20,203 bases of DNA. Origin: a virus. The notes beneath the pieces are model-generated. The model was not told the origin of the DNA and did not search any database. It saw nothing but the letters and a program-made list of their open reading frames with translations. The stretch lies in IMG/VR virus record IMGVR_UViG_3300025141_001013, positions 1 to 20,203 of that record. One strand, 5' to 3'. The position numbers and the translations under genes were made by a program. Shown in pieces: positions 8,212 through 15,675 of this stretch (positions are counted from its first letter, which is position 1; every line of letters starts with the position of its first letter).

Positions 8212-9444
8212 TTATTTATCTCCTTTGCCGTTCCATCGCCAACCCTTGGGATAAGTTTTAACAGTGTCGGTAGTAGGGCCACCGGGCAGAATACCGCCCA
8301 CCCATGCATCTGCTGTGCGGTAGCGGTTGGCCCAGCTTTGCTGGCGCGTGGGGCCGCTAGGATCAGTTTGCGGTGTGGGACTAAGCGATGCATCGGTGGC
8401 AGCAGGTCCACTATCTATGCCCGGGTTTACAAGCAGGCCAACGGTTGCTTCCACCACGATTGACATCGCATCTGCAATAAGTCCATCAAGCATAGCTTCA
8501 ACGGATCCGGGAGATGTGTCAGCCTCTTCATTAGCAGATTCGGGCGACGATTCGACTGATTCCGCAACCAAATTGTCAGCCTCATCTAGACCTTCCGTTA
8601 TATTGGTTGCAGCCTGAGAAGCGGCCTCGCTGATCTCGCGAGCCATGGCGCTTTCATCGACCAAAGTAACTCCATAAGGGAACGTCTCCCCATTTGCTGT
8701 CGTGGCCGCGGCCCGATCTTTAGAGTTGTAGGTGGTACCTTTGCCAAAGACCCCATCCAGATCCCAACCCAAAGGATGTTCGTGGATAGGCTCAAAATCC
8801 AAATTTATTTCCAGCACTTTAGGCAAAATAGCTTGAAAGCCTGTAGAATTACCTTTTTCTATAACTCCGGATTCTTGCTCTATATTATGCAGAACATTGA
8901 CATTGGTTATAACTCCCAGGAGACCCTCTCCGTTCATATCATAATTTTCATACATCAGTGTGGCTGCGGTCATAGGACTTGCCTTATTCTCAACACTGTT
9001 AATATTTCTTAATAAATTCATAAATTTAATCCGCACTAGAGGTGAACGCGAAATAGTTTGCGAAACGGAGTCTTCGGCTTGTTGGATATATGTTGGATAT
9101 AAAAATTGCATTAATTTTTGCACCTTTCCAAGATTTTCGTAAGCCTCTCCTGTGGTGGTTGCCGGCACTTTAAATCCTAGAGTAATTTTTCTACGGGTGT
9201 TCTTAAAGATAGGAATCGGGTCGGCGCGGCCGTATACCTCTTCAGTTGTCCAATCGCTGGCGTATGTCTCAGTAAAAGTCGTAACGAAAGCTTTAAAATA
9301 TACTGTAACGTCATTATCTTCCTTGGTCGCAATTCGCGTGATGCCTATTTTCATGCCCTTGTTGGCCATGCTTTCGGCAATAGGGCGGTTCAGCATTTTG
9401 CCGCCGTATCTTAGGTAATTGAATTGTTCGTAAAATTCTGACAT
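8212..9444 (-). CDS. Tube/baseplate-type structural protein, paralogue B
   Basis: 410 residues. The first 240 or so match the preceding gene: both have YFKAF-T-TF near residue 50, DPI--FKNT-R-I-L-F--P-, GEAYENLG-VQ-L-QFLYPTY, SPLVR-K-MNL, GVIEKGN-TG-QAILPK and the sequence PIHEHP-GWD. The remaining C-terminal part is different: acidic, Ser/Glu/Ala-rich, then Pro/Thr-rich, ending WRWNGKGDK. The pattern resembles proteins that sit next to LysM baseplate genes in T4-like marine phages, where a tube-cap or tube-initiator role (T4 gp48/gp54-like) would be expected; this role is inferred from position. The ATG overlaps the stop of the paralogue by 1 base (TAATG), with GGAG just upstream, so the two are co-translated. 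Confidence 0.65.
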   Translation of the reverse strand: MSEFYEQFNYLRYGGKMLNRPIAESMANKGMKIGITRIATKEDNDVTVYFKAFVTTFTETYASDWTTEEVYGRADPIPIFKNTRRKITLGFKVPATTTGEAYENLGKVQKLMQFLYPTYIQQAEDSVSQTISRSPLVRIKFMNLLRNINSVENKASPMTAATLMYENYDMNGEGLLGVITNVNVLHNIEQESGVIEKGNSTGFQAILPKVLEINLDFEPIHEHPLGWDLDGVFGKGTTYNSKDRAAATTANGETFPYGVTLVDESAMAREISEAASQAATNITEGLDEADNLVAESVESSPESANEEADTSPGSVEAMLDGLIADAMSIVVEATVGLLVNPGIDSGPAATDASLSPTPQTDPSGPTRQQSWANRYRTADAWVGGILPGGPTTDTVKTYPKGWRWNGKGDK

Positions 9445-10760
9445 TAGTACTCCGCGGACTGCGATTCCTGCACCCGGCCATAATGGCCGCCTGGCTCGGC
9501 AGGCGCCGACTCAGGCGCCTTGGCGGGCGCCGACTCAGGCGCCTTGGCGGGCGCAGGCTCGGGCGCGTCCGCTTCCGCGGCGGGCTTGACTGCGGCTGCA
9601 GCTTCTTTCTCTTTACGTCTCTTCTCCGCTGCTCGGGCATCGGCCTTTCTCTTTGCTTCGGCGTCGTCGCGCGCTTGGCGTACTTCTGCTAGCATCATCT
9701 CCGTCGCCGTCTGCATCTCGTCAATGGCCGCTTGCGATGCTTGGAGCAGCTCCTGACGCTCCCAATACTCGTCCCATGGTGTTCCATCTGGGCCCACGGC
9801 CACGCCATCAGCCCCATAATAGGGCACCACTATACCGGACAGGGGTCCTTCGCCAATATCGTCTCCAAGGGTACCATCAAGAAAAGCTTGAACCACGGGA
9901 TTTACCTCGGAACCCTCGCTAAGGTTAGCGCTGCCATCTGTGGCTTGGCCAACAATTTTTGTATCGGCAGCGGAAGTATTTTGTTCTGCTTTGGAGCCAG
10001 CTGGCGGATCATAATCTTTGAGCTGAACGCCATAAGGAAAGAGTTGGCCCTCTTCGTTCTTAAAAACTCCAAATTGATCGTGTTCATCCCATCCTACTGG
10101 ATGCTCATGAATAGGGTCGAAATCAAGAGTGATTTCAATAGCTTTAGGAAGAATAGCCTGCAGGCCTGTCTTATTGCCTTTTTCGATGACCCCTGTGTCT
10201 TCGGCCAAATTATGATCAATGCTGATGTTTGGGATAGTGCCGAGTAGACCGCTACCCTCGAAATCATACTCATCAAACATAGACGCTTCTGATAGCGCAT
10301 TATTAAAAGTAAGAGTACTGCAATCACGAACGAGATTCATCACCTTTAAGCGAACAAGGGGCGACTGAACAATGGTTTGCGCTTGTGCGGGGTCCTTGTA
10401 GGTGGGATATAAAAACTGCGCCAATTGTTGGACTCTCCCTAAGTTTTCATATGCTTCGCCTTTATTTTCAGCCGGCACCACAAACGCCAGCGAAATTGTC
10501 CTCTTGGTATTTTTAAACATGTAAATGGGGTCCATGTGCCCCAACACTTGTTCGGTGGCCCAACTAGGCTTATATGCCTCAGCAAAAGTAGTAATAAATG
10601 CCTTAAAGTAAATACTTTTACCAGTCGGAACATGGGTAAATTCCAAATACATGCCCCGATCGGCCATGGAATCCGTGAATGATCGCTGCAGCGTATCCTC
10701 CTTTGTTGAGGCGTACCGTAAATAATTAAAGTTAACTGGATTCGTATAGAATTCCGACAT
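9444..10760 (-). CDS. Tube/baseplate-type structural protein, paralogue A
   Basis: 438 residues. The N-terminal 250 or so residues are homologous to the next gene downstream; over about 70 residues from YFKAF to QFLYPTY roughly two thirds are identical by eye. The C-terminus is different: a long charged helix with ERQELLQASQAAIDEMQ and AAEKRRKEKEAAAA, then a Pro/Ala/Glu linker with repeated KAPESAPA and a short GGHYGRVQESQSAEY tail. The linker is more GC-rich than its surroundings and encoded by tandem DNA repeats. ATG at 10760 follows an AGGAG site. It sits between the tape measure and the LysM gene, where tail-tube initiation and baseplate hub genes usually lie. Two tandem copies suggest stacked rings with related folds, as for tube and tube-cap proteins; that is inference. 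Confidence 0.65.
   Translation of the reverse strand: MSEFYTNPVNFNYLRYASTKEDTLQRSFTDSMADRGMYLEFTHVPTGKSIYFKAFITTFAEAYKPSWATEQVLGHMDPIYMFKNTKRTISLAFVVPAENKGEAYENLGRVQQLAQFLYPTYKDPAQAQTIVQSPLVRLKVMNLVRDCSTLTFNNALSEASMFDEYDFEGSGLLGTIPNISIDHNLAEDTGVIEKGNKTGLQAILPKAIEITLDFDPIHEHPVGWDEHDQFGVFKNEEGQLFPYGVQLKDYDPPAGSKAEQNTSAADTKIVGQATDGSANLSEGSEVNPVVQAFLDGTLGDDIGEGPLSGIVVPYYGADGVAVGPDGTPWDEYWERQELLQASQAAIDEMQTATEMMLAEVRQARDDAEAKRKADARAAEKRRKEKEAAAAVKPAAEADAPEPAPAKAPESAPAKAPESAPAEPGGHYGRVQESQSAEY
9503..9574 (-). repeat. Tandem 24-base repeat encoding KAPESAPA linker
   Basis: Two perfect 24-base copies (9503-9526 and 9527-9550) are followed by a degenerate third (about 9551-9574). Each encodes eight residues of the Pro/Ala/Glu linker in paralogue A, in frame, so copy number changes would lengthen or shorten the linker without breaking the gene. 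Each unit contains the palindrome GGCGCC, which could help slippage. Confidence 0.85.
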
Positions 10761-10800
10761 GGAATTTCTCCTATATCTTAATTAGGTCGATCAACAATAA

Positions 10801-13800
10801 TTATTGACCACACATTTGCGTTTTGACTTCGGCCGCAATTATCCCGGTAGCCTCGCCCTTGGTGAGAAGCTGACTAGTTTGGACCGCATCAAGAGTAATC
10901 TTGGCATCACCCACCAATTCGAACGTTTGTGTTTTAGATTCGCCCCCACCTTCCATTTTGCCGCTCATTCTTGCTTTGGTGTCTGCCGGCGCTGCCTGAA
11001 CCGTAATGACGGCTTTCGTGAGGGCATCCATTGCGCCAGTGAAGGCTATCGCCTCGTCTACAGTTGTTTGATTGATTGCTGCCACAAGCTGCTTGACTTG
11101 AGCAATGGTGGCGCTCAAGTCGAGTGTGGCTAAATCGTGCATTTTATCAAATAAAGGATTGTTGGCGCCTACCGATTGTGTGATCTGCCCTCCCAAATCC
11201 GGCAGAGTTATAGTATTAGCAGATTCCAAAGCCATCTTAAGTTGCAGCATTTTCTCGGCGGGCATGCCCCGAAGGTGTTGTTTTATTGAAGCCAGCGATT
11301 CAGCTACTTTGCTAAGACCTTGACCTTTCATGCCGGCTAGAGACGTAAGAAGAAAGGTATAAGGCTCCAACATGGGCCCAACATTCGCGGCCGATTCTTC
11401 TATTTCTTCAAAAACCGCTCCTAACGCCCATAAGCCCAATAGGCCGCCTACTCCCAAGGCAAGTAGGGCGCCTCCCATGAGTGCCACGGCTCCCGCTAAA
11501 GCACTTAAGCCGGCAGCTAGCGTCAATACATCCGTGGCATTTTTAATTGTCAAGGATTTCATCAGTTCGCCCATTCCTTGCGAAACAAGCCACACGGCGC
11601 CGCCCACAAGAGCGAGGGCAGCGGCAAAAATCACCATTGCTTTCGCTGCAGGAATAGAAGCTGGCGACAAGACAGCCATAGTTTTCATCATAATGGCAAT
11701 AGCGAATGTTGCTGCGATAATACCACCAACAGCAGCTTGCGCATTAAATCCCACGGCGCCGAAAGTTTTAGCCAACTCATTGAGAGAAAGAATAATCACG
11801 GCGATACCTACTCCAATACCTACCGCGGCTAGCCCTACCGCCGCAATTGCGCCAGCATATGCCCACGTAGGCCCAGTGGCGCCGAGAGCAGTTCGTCCCT
11901 GCACTCCTTGGCTTACAGATTGCTTATCCAAGGCGCCGCCGGCAAGACCAGATGAAAGCGATTGTTTCTGGCTGGCGCCGCTTTGGCCGCCTGTAAATTT
12001 TATGGATCGCATTTGAGCTGCTGAAAGTCGCGTGACAGATCCCGTTAGCTTGTCGGTGACTCCACCTTGAACAGTGGTGTCCTTAATGTTTTTCATCTGC
12101 TGGACTTGTAATGCATAATATTGCCGTTGGAGGATTGCCAAGCCGCGGGTTTTCCACGCGATACGAGCCGTGTTCAGCAGCCAGATGCCGGCAAGGATAC
12201 TGCCAATTCGAACAACCGACTTGATCCCTCGCACAACTTTTCGAATCGTATCTGGGAAATCGTTCTTGAGATAGTCAATGAGCTTATCCATGCTCGTAAA
12301 CATGCTAATAATCTCATCGGCGTTTGCAGCTATAGCGGCCTGGAATTGCTCCTGAACGGATTGAACTTTTTGGGATTCTTCGGCTAGCTGTGCGTACTCT
12401 TTGGCACTTTTCTGGGTGGATCCGGCAAGCAGATCAGTTCTTCCCGACATTACCAGGGCCAACTCACTTACGTCCTGAAGTCCTAGTGATTGAGCATAAA
12501 AAATCCGCTGGTAGTATGACATGTCTTTAAATGTGAGGCCCGTATCCATGATGGCATCGCGCATCATCTCAAAACGCTCAACCGGATTTGTTGCCATCAT
12601 AAGATCCATGGCGTTAACCATATTTCCGCCAATCGCCGCATTAAGCTTGCCGGCAGTGGTAGCGGCGCCTTCAAAAGTATCAGCCACGTCTGTCATCTGC
12701 TTAAGTTTACCGATCTCCATGCCTGTGAGCTTGGCTTGGACCTGCAGTTCTTTGAAGATTTGCTTGCCTTCGCCTCCCCACTTGGCCATTTGATTACCGC
12801 TCGCAGCAAAATTGGCAGCTACCTCTGCGGGCGCCATTCCAATTTCTTGTGCAAAAGTGAAAAGATCTCTATTGGCTGCTTCGAGAGCTGGGCCCTGAAG
12901 GCCAAGTATCTTGGTCTGGATCTGGATCATCTTAGCAGACGTTTCAGATGCAACTCCATAGTTTTCGAGAATAGCAGTTGTATCTTGCAAAGATTGGCGC
13001 TGCTGCTCCGACATCATCGTAAAATCAGTAACATTTGTAAAGAGAGCTTTTGCCGCCTTGCTGGCCTCTTCCATAGAAACGCCATACTGTAACGTAGATC
13101 TATAGGTATTGGTCATGCTGCGCGAAAACTCTTCGCTGGCGCCAGTCGTCTTTTCAAATTCTAGCTCTGCGTTAGCCAATCCAAGAACCATATTAAAGAT
13201 GTTGTTAACAAAGCTTCCAATAATACCAAACACAGTACCAGACGCAAAATTAATGATGCTGGCGGTGCCTCCTTGAACTGCTTTGACAAATTTGCCCATC
13301 ATGCCGGCGGCGTCGACACCTGAGAACACCTGAAAAGCTTTACCGAGAGAGTCGCCTAATTGTCCGGCGGCTGCGGCGCCTTCTTCGGCACTAGCCACAA
13401 ATTTCTTCTGGATGCCAAGGAGGGCCTTTTCTGTTTCTACTCTTTTTTCAGATTGTTTTTTTAGTGCAATATACTGCTCTAAAGTCAGCTCGCCCGATTT
13501 AACTTCGGCGTCCATAAGCCGTTGAAGCTCTTGTTCAACCTCAATTCGTTGCATTCGAATTGTGGCATTAGCGCGGAGTCCGACGCCTTCGTCTTGATAT
13601 TGCTTCAGAAGCTTTTGAGACAAGTCGACTCTTTCTTTTGCATAAGCCACGCTTGTTCTTAAAAGCTCTATCTGAGCTTCAAGCCCTTGGATGGTGGCTT
13701 TGAGTCTTTTTTGGCGCTCAGGATCCGAATCTGTGCGCTCGATCTCTTCGTTGATTTCTTTAATCTGCTCTCTAAGCAGGCGTTCTTGTTCTAAACGAGT

Positions 13801-13818
13801 TAGGATGTCATCAGCCAC
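10801..13818 (-). CDS. Tail tape measure protein
   Basis: 1005 residues. An N-terminal coiled coil (about 1-170) with heptad-rich LEQERLLREQIKEINEEIER is followed by a long helical region typical of tape measures (GASEEFSRSMTNTYRSTLQYG, FAQEIGMAPAEVAANFAAS). A hydrophobic Gly/Ala-rich section at about 650-806 has several possible membrane segments, consistent with the tape measure being ejected into the host envelope. The protein sets tail length and scaffolds tube growth. At about 0.15 nm per residue the tail would be near 150 nm, longer than T4 (gp29 is about 590 residues). Start is GTG at 13818 with GAGGAAA upstream; no ATG lies nearby in frame. It is preceded by a terminator and a shared promoter-like motif, so it probably starts its own transcription unit. 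Position after tube and chaperone-like genes is standard. Confidence 0.92.
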   Translation of the reverse strand: MADDILTRLEQERLLREQIKEINEEIERTDSDPERQKRLKATIQGLEAQIELLRTSVAYAKERVDLSQKLLKQYQDEGVGLRANATIRMQRIEVEQELQRLMDAEVKSGELTLEQYIALKKQSEKRVETEKALLGIQKKFVASAEEGAAAAGQLGDSLGKAFQVFSGVDAAGMMGKFVKAVQGGTASIINFASGTVFGIIGSFVNNIFNMVLGLANAELEFEKTTGASEEFSRSMTNTYRSTLQYGVSMEEASKAAKALFTNVTDFTMMSEQQRQSLQDTTAILENYGVASETSAKMIQIQTKILGLQGPALEAANRDLFTFAQEIGMAPAEVAANFAASGNQMAKWGGEGKQIFKELQVQAKLTGMEIGKLKQMTDVADTFEGAATTAGKLNAAIGGNMVNAMDLMMATNPVERFEMMRDAIMDTGLTFKDMSYYQRIFYAQSLGLQDVSELALVMSGRTDLLAGSTQKSAKEYAQLAEESQKVQSVQEQFQAAIAANADEIISMFTSMDKLIDYLKNDFPDTIRKVVRGIKSVVRIGSILAGIWLLNTARIAWKTRGLAILQRQYYALQVQQMKNIKDTTVQGGVTDKLTGSVTRLSAAQMRSIKFTGGQSGASQKQSLSSGLAGGALDKQSVSQGVQGRTALGATGPTWAYAGAIAAVGLAAVGIGVGIAVIILSLNELAKTFGAVGFNAQAAVGGIIAATFAIAIMMKTMAVLSPASIPAAKAMVIFAAALALVGGAVWLVSQGMGELMKSLTIKNATDVLTLAAGLSALAGAVALMGGALLALGVGGLLGLWALGAVFEEIEESAANVGPMLEPYTFLLTSLAGMKGQGLSKVAESLASIKQHLRGMPAEKMLQLKMALESANTITLPDLGGQITQSVGANNPLFDKMHDLATLDLSATIAQVKQLVAAINQTTVDEAIAFTGAMDALTKAVITVQAAPADTKARMSGKMEGGGESKTQTFELVGDAKITLDAVQTSQLLTKGEATGIIAAEVKTQMCGQ

Positions 13819-13848
13819 AAGTATTTCCTCTCTAAAAGTCGTCTATAC

Positions 13849-13856
13849 TAAATAGT
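13849..13856 (-). promoter_or_regulatory. Promoter-like motif ACTATTTA upstream of tape measure
   Basis: ACTATTTA followed by GTATAG lies 31 bases before the GTG start and just downstream of the terminator. The same 8 bases occur before tail tube and tail sheath. Proposed phage late promoter element; function not shown. Confidence 0.45.
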
Positions 13857-13860
13857 TTTA

Positions 13861-13890
13861 TATAGAAAAAGGCAAAGTTTTCACTTTGCC
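13861..13890 (-). terminator. Rho-independent terminator before tape measure
   Basis: On the minus strand GGCAAAGT (13890-13883), loop GAAA and ACTTTGCC (13878-13871) form a perfect 8-pair stem with a stable GAAA tetraloop, followed directly by TTTTTCTATA. On the plus strand the U-run is missing, so it acts leftward only. It lies 20 bases after the stop of the 73-codon frame and closes the sheath-tube-gp26 unit. Confidence 0.9.
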
Positions 13891-13909
13891 TGTTCTTTGA
13901 TTCAAGATC

Positions 13910-14131
13910 TTATAATTTAGGTTTTCGAGGACCGTTATAGGGAGTTAAAGTTTGAGATGACTGGCTGCCGCTGTTCTTTCCTTCCTCTATGGCATCCTTT
14001 TCAGTCTTAAGCTGCTTAATCAAGCGCTCCAAAAACCACTTACGCAAGCCTACCGGGAGATTATATGCTTCCATAAAAGACCAGCCTCCCGAATATTTCA
14101 GATAAAAGAACTGCTCATACACATTCTCCAT
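13910..14131 (-). CDS. Small tail assembly chaperone-like frame, possibly expressed by frameshift
   Basis: 73 codons from the ATG at 14131. The sequence VYEQFFYLKYSGGWSFMEAYNLPVGLRKWFLERL is a compact helical pattern I associate with a small protein region beside gp26-like genes in T4-like phages; the remainder is polar (GKNSGSQSSQ) and basic. It lies between the tube and the tape measure, where tail assembly chaperones (lambda G/GT type) are encoded. The ATG lacks a ribosome site, unlike nearly every other gene here. The reading frame is open upstream through the preceding stop to 14164, covering a run of seven T in the gp26-like gene; a +1 or -2 shift there would fuse the two products. It could instead be made by re-initiation. 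Function is inferred from position. Confidence 0.65.
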   Translation of the reverse strand: MENVYEQFFYLKYSGGWSFMEAYNLPVGLRKWFLERLIKQLKTEKDAIEEGKNSGSQSSQTLTPYNGPRKPKL

Positions 14132-14135
14132 ATAG

Positions 14136-15002
14136 TTATCGCTTAGGCCAAAAAAAGTCCGCAGTCAGCGGGACCTCCATTTCCTGCGTAAAATCACACT
14201 CTGCACAAGTAAATGTTTCTGCGAGTTCTACATTTGGCGTTGCTACACGGTGGGCGAACCGTAAGTGACGAGAATCCATTGAGGGCATATTTTCGATTAA
14301 ATACTTTCTAGCTGCTCCAGAAGAATCTCCATTAACAGCCACTATAATACTGGCCAATTGGGTGGTAACGTTGTTTTCCACTCCTTTAGTCTTTCCTTTG
14401 CGGCTGGTGGCATATTCAATAACTCTCTTTTCGTCCATTCCTGTTAAAAGCTTAAACGTAACATTAACTTTTGTCATAGGAAGCTCTACTTCAAAGGTGC
14501 CGTCTCCATGATCCACAACCTCTAAATTATCCGAAGCCTCTCCTTCGTGAGATTTCGCTTCGATTAAATTAAACGAATATTCTTGAGTAGCATCACACGC
14601 GGGGCATGCCACCTTTGTTTCATATTCTGCGCCGTATGCTGCAATGCGCGCAGCAATAACTATTGCATTTCTGTCTCCAGTGAGCAAGTAATCGGCATTG
14701 ATACTTTTATCAACGATTAAGTTCTGAATGACCCGATCAAGTGCGACTCCCTTCTTTAATAATGCCCGGGAGGTCAAAATATCCTCTTCTTTGGCAGTCA
14801 TATGTTTGATCTCGATAGTATCCGCGTTGTGGAGCGGGTGAGTTTCAACATAATACTTGCCCCGAGAGGGCAGTTCTACAAAAGTCGTGGGAACAACAAA
14901 AGAAAAGGAGCCGCCCTGATCGTTTGTGTTTTGCGTCGGAGGAGTACCGGCGCCCGTGTTAATGTCTTGTGTTCCCCCAAGACGATCTCTATTTCGTGAC
15001 AA
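14136..15002 (-). CDS. 26: gp26-like baseplate/hub assembly protein with two zinc knuckles
   Basis: 288 residues. After a polar N-terminus (1-32) it has PTTFVELPSRGKYYVETHPLHNADTIEIKHMTAKEEDILTSR (38-79, named here only by its key parts PSRGKYY, HPLH, MTAKEEDIL), the hallmark of the T4 gp26-type baseplate family. CPAC (133-136) and CAEC (266-269) probably bind one zinc together. In T4, gp26 is needed to assemble the baseplate hub. The location between tube and tape measure suggests a tail assembly chaperone role as well. The start is TTG at 15002, supported by GAGG (15012-15009) with a 6-base spacer and by no in-frame Met before residue 68. The zero-frame end is ADFFWPKR; the FF codons are a slippery T7 run that could lead into the next frame, giving about 363 residues. 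Confidence 0.75.
   Translation of the reverse strand: MSRNRDRLGGTQDINTGAGTPPTQNTNDQGGSFSFVVPTTFVELPSRGKYYVETHPLHNADTIEIKHMTAKEEDILTSRALLKKGVALDRVIQNLIVDKSINADYLLTGDRNAIVIAARIAAYGAEYETKVACPACDATQEYSFNLIEAKSHEGEASDNLEVVDHGDGTFEVELPMTKVNVTFKLLTGMDEKRVIEYATSRKGKTKGVENNVTTQLASIIVAVNGDSSGAARKYLIENMPSMDSRHLRFAHRVATPNVELAETFTCAECDFTQEMEVPLTADFFWPKR
14150..14156 (-). other. Candidate slippery site for +1 or -2 frameshift
   Basis: Minus strand codons GAC TTT TTT TGG contain seven T in a row. Moving +1 or -2 here gives GGC CTA AGC GAT AAC TAT ATG, which continues into the 73-codon frame without a stop. That frame is only open from 14164, so the slip must happen in this short stretch. Moving -1 meets TAA after three codons. 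Confidence 0.5.
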
Positions 15003-15013
15003 TATACACCTCG
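15003..15013 (-). promoter_or_regulatory. Ribosome binding site fixing the TTG start of the gp26-like gene
   Basis: GAGGTG (15012-15007) followed by TATA precedes TTG at 15002. The strong site compensates for the weak start codon and sets the start. Confidence 0.7.
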
Positions 15014-15040
15014 TTTGTTAGTTGTCTTTTTTAAATTTAT

Positions 15041-15628
15041 CTACTCATCTTTAATGGTGTCGAAGCGAGTCTCGGCACTGTCGCCGGCACCGACCATCGT
15101 GGCCCAGTCATACTTAAGCGTCATGCTCAGCTCTGTCAAATCATCGCCACCATATTCTAAATCACCAAACTTAAATTCTGTGATGAAGGCATTATGAAGA
15201 GTCCAGGTCTCAATTGAGCCTCCGTCTCCATCAAGTTGTGTAATCACAACGGTGCCTAAAGCTCCTGCAGCAGAAGATTTCGTCATAGTAGTAAACGACG
15301 AATCATCGTCAGGAATTCCATATTTAGCTGCGGCCATAATCGCACCAAACGCATCCGCAACATCGGGGCTAGTGGGATCAACTAACGTAATTGTTACATC
15401 TTGCCACGTAACTGTTCCCGGATAATAAAAAGTGTGATTTAAATACTTATGCTCTGCCGCGGCAACCTGAAAAGATGGCTTCGTGGCTGTCTTTGCAAAC
15501 CACACAGTAGAACCATCTGCCTCAGTCCCGGTGAGGCCCGTAATAGACACTTTAAATCTAAATTTTCTTTTGGGATCTTTGATGGGGGTCGTAGTATCAG
15601 CGAAGTTTTTACTCCAAAAATCAGACAT
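15041..15628 (-). CDS. 19: Tail tube protein, gp19-like
   Basis: 195 residues, close to T4 gp19 (163) with small additions. Typical segments: DPKRKFRFKVSITGL (18-32), WFAKTATKPSF, HKYLNHTFYYPGTVTWQDVTI and LVDPTSPD, then LHNAFITEFKFGDLEYGGDDLTELSMTLKYDWA. These form the beta-barrel subunits that stack into the inner tube. ATG at 15628 follows AAGGAG about 10 bases upstream. It directly follows the sheath gene, as in T4, and has a promoter-like ACTATTTA in the 47-base gap, consistent with the need for many copies. Confidence 0.93.
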   Translation of the reverse strand: MSDFWSKNFADTTTPIKDPKRKFRFKVSITGLTGTEADGSTVWFAKTATKPSFQVAAAEHKYLNHTFYYPGTVTWQDVTITLVDPTSPDVADAFGAIMAAAKYGIPDDDSSFTTMTKSSAAGALGTVVITQLDGDGGSIETWTLHNAFITEFKFGDLEYGGDDLTELSMTLKYDWATMVGAGDSAETRFDTIKDE

Positions 15629-15653
15629 ATTCTAGGTTCTCCTTGTTCATTAT

Positions 15654-15661
15654 TAAATAGT
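15654..15661 (-). promoter_or_regulatory. Promoter-like motif ACTATTTA upstream of tail tube
   Basis: ACTATTTA followed by ATAATG lies 26 bases before the tube ATG, in the gap after the sheath stop. Identical in 8 bases to the sites before sheath and tape measure. Confidence 0.4.
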
Positions 15662-15675
15662 CTTGGAACTTATTT

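Noticed and set aside
10795-10806. 12-base palindrome CAATAATTATTG at the tape measure stop as a terminator or site
   Set aside because: AT-only core with no GC stem and no following T-run on the minus strand; likely chance in an AT-rich gap.
11372-12016. 214-codon plus-strand frame rich in Ala, Pro and Thr
   Set aside because: Composition is what the complement of the hydrophobic Gly/Ala part of the tape measure would give; no ribosome site or neighbours on that strand.
14136-14158. -1 frameshift at the T7 run, as in lambda G/GT
   Set aside because: The -1 frame reaches TAA within three codons of the slip and does not join the downstream frame; only +1 or -2 does.
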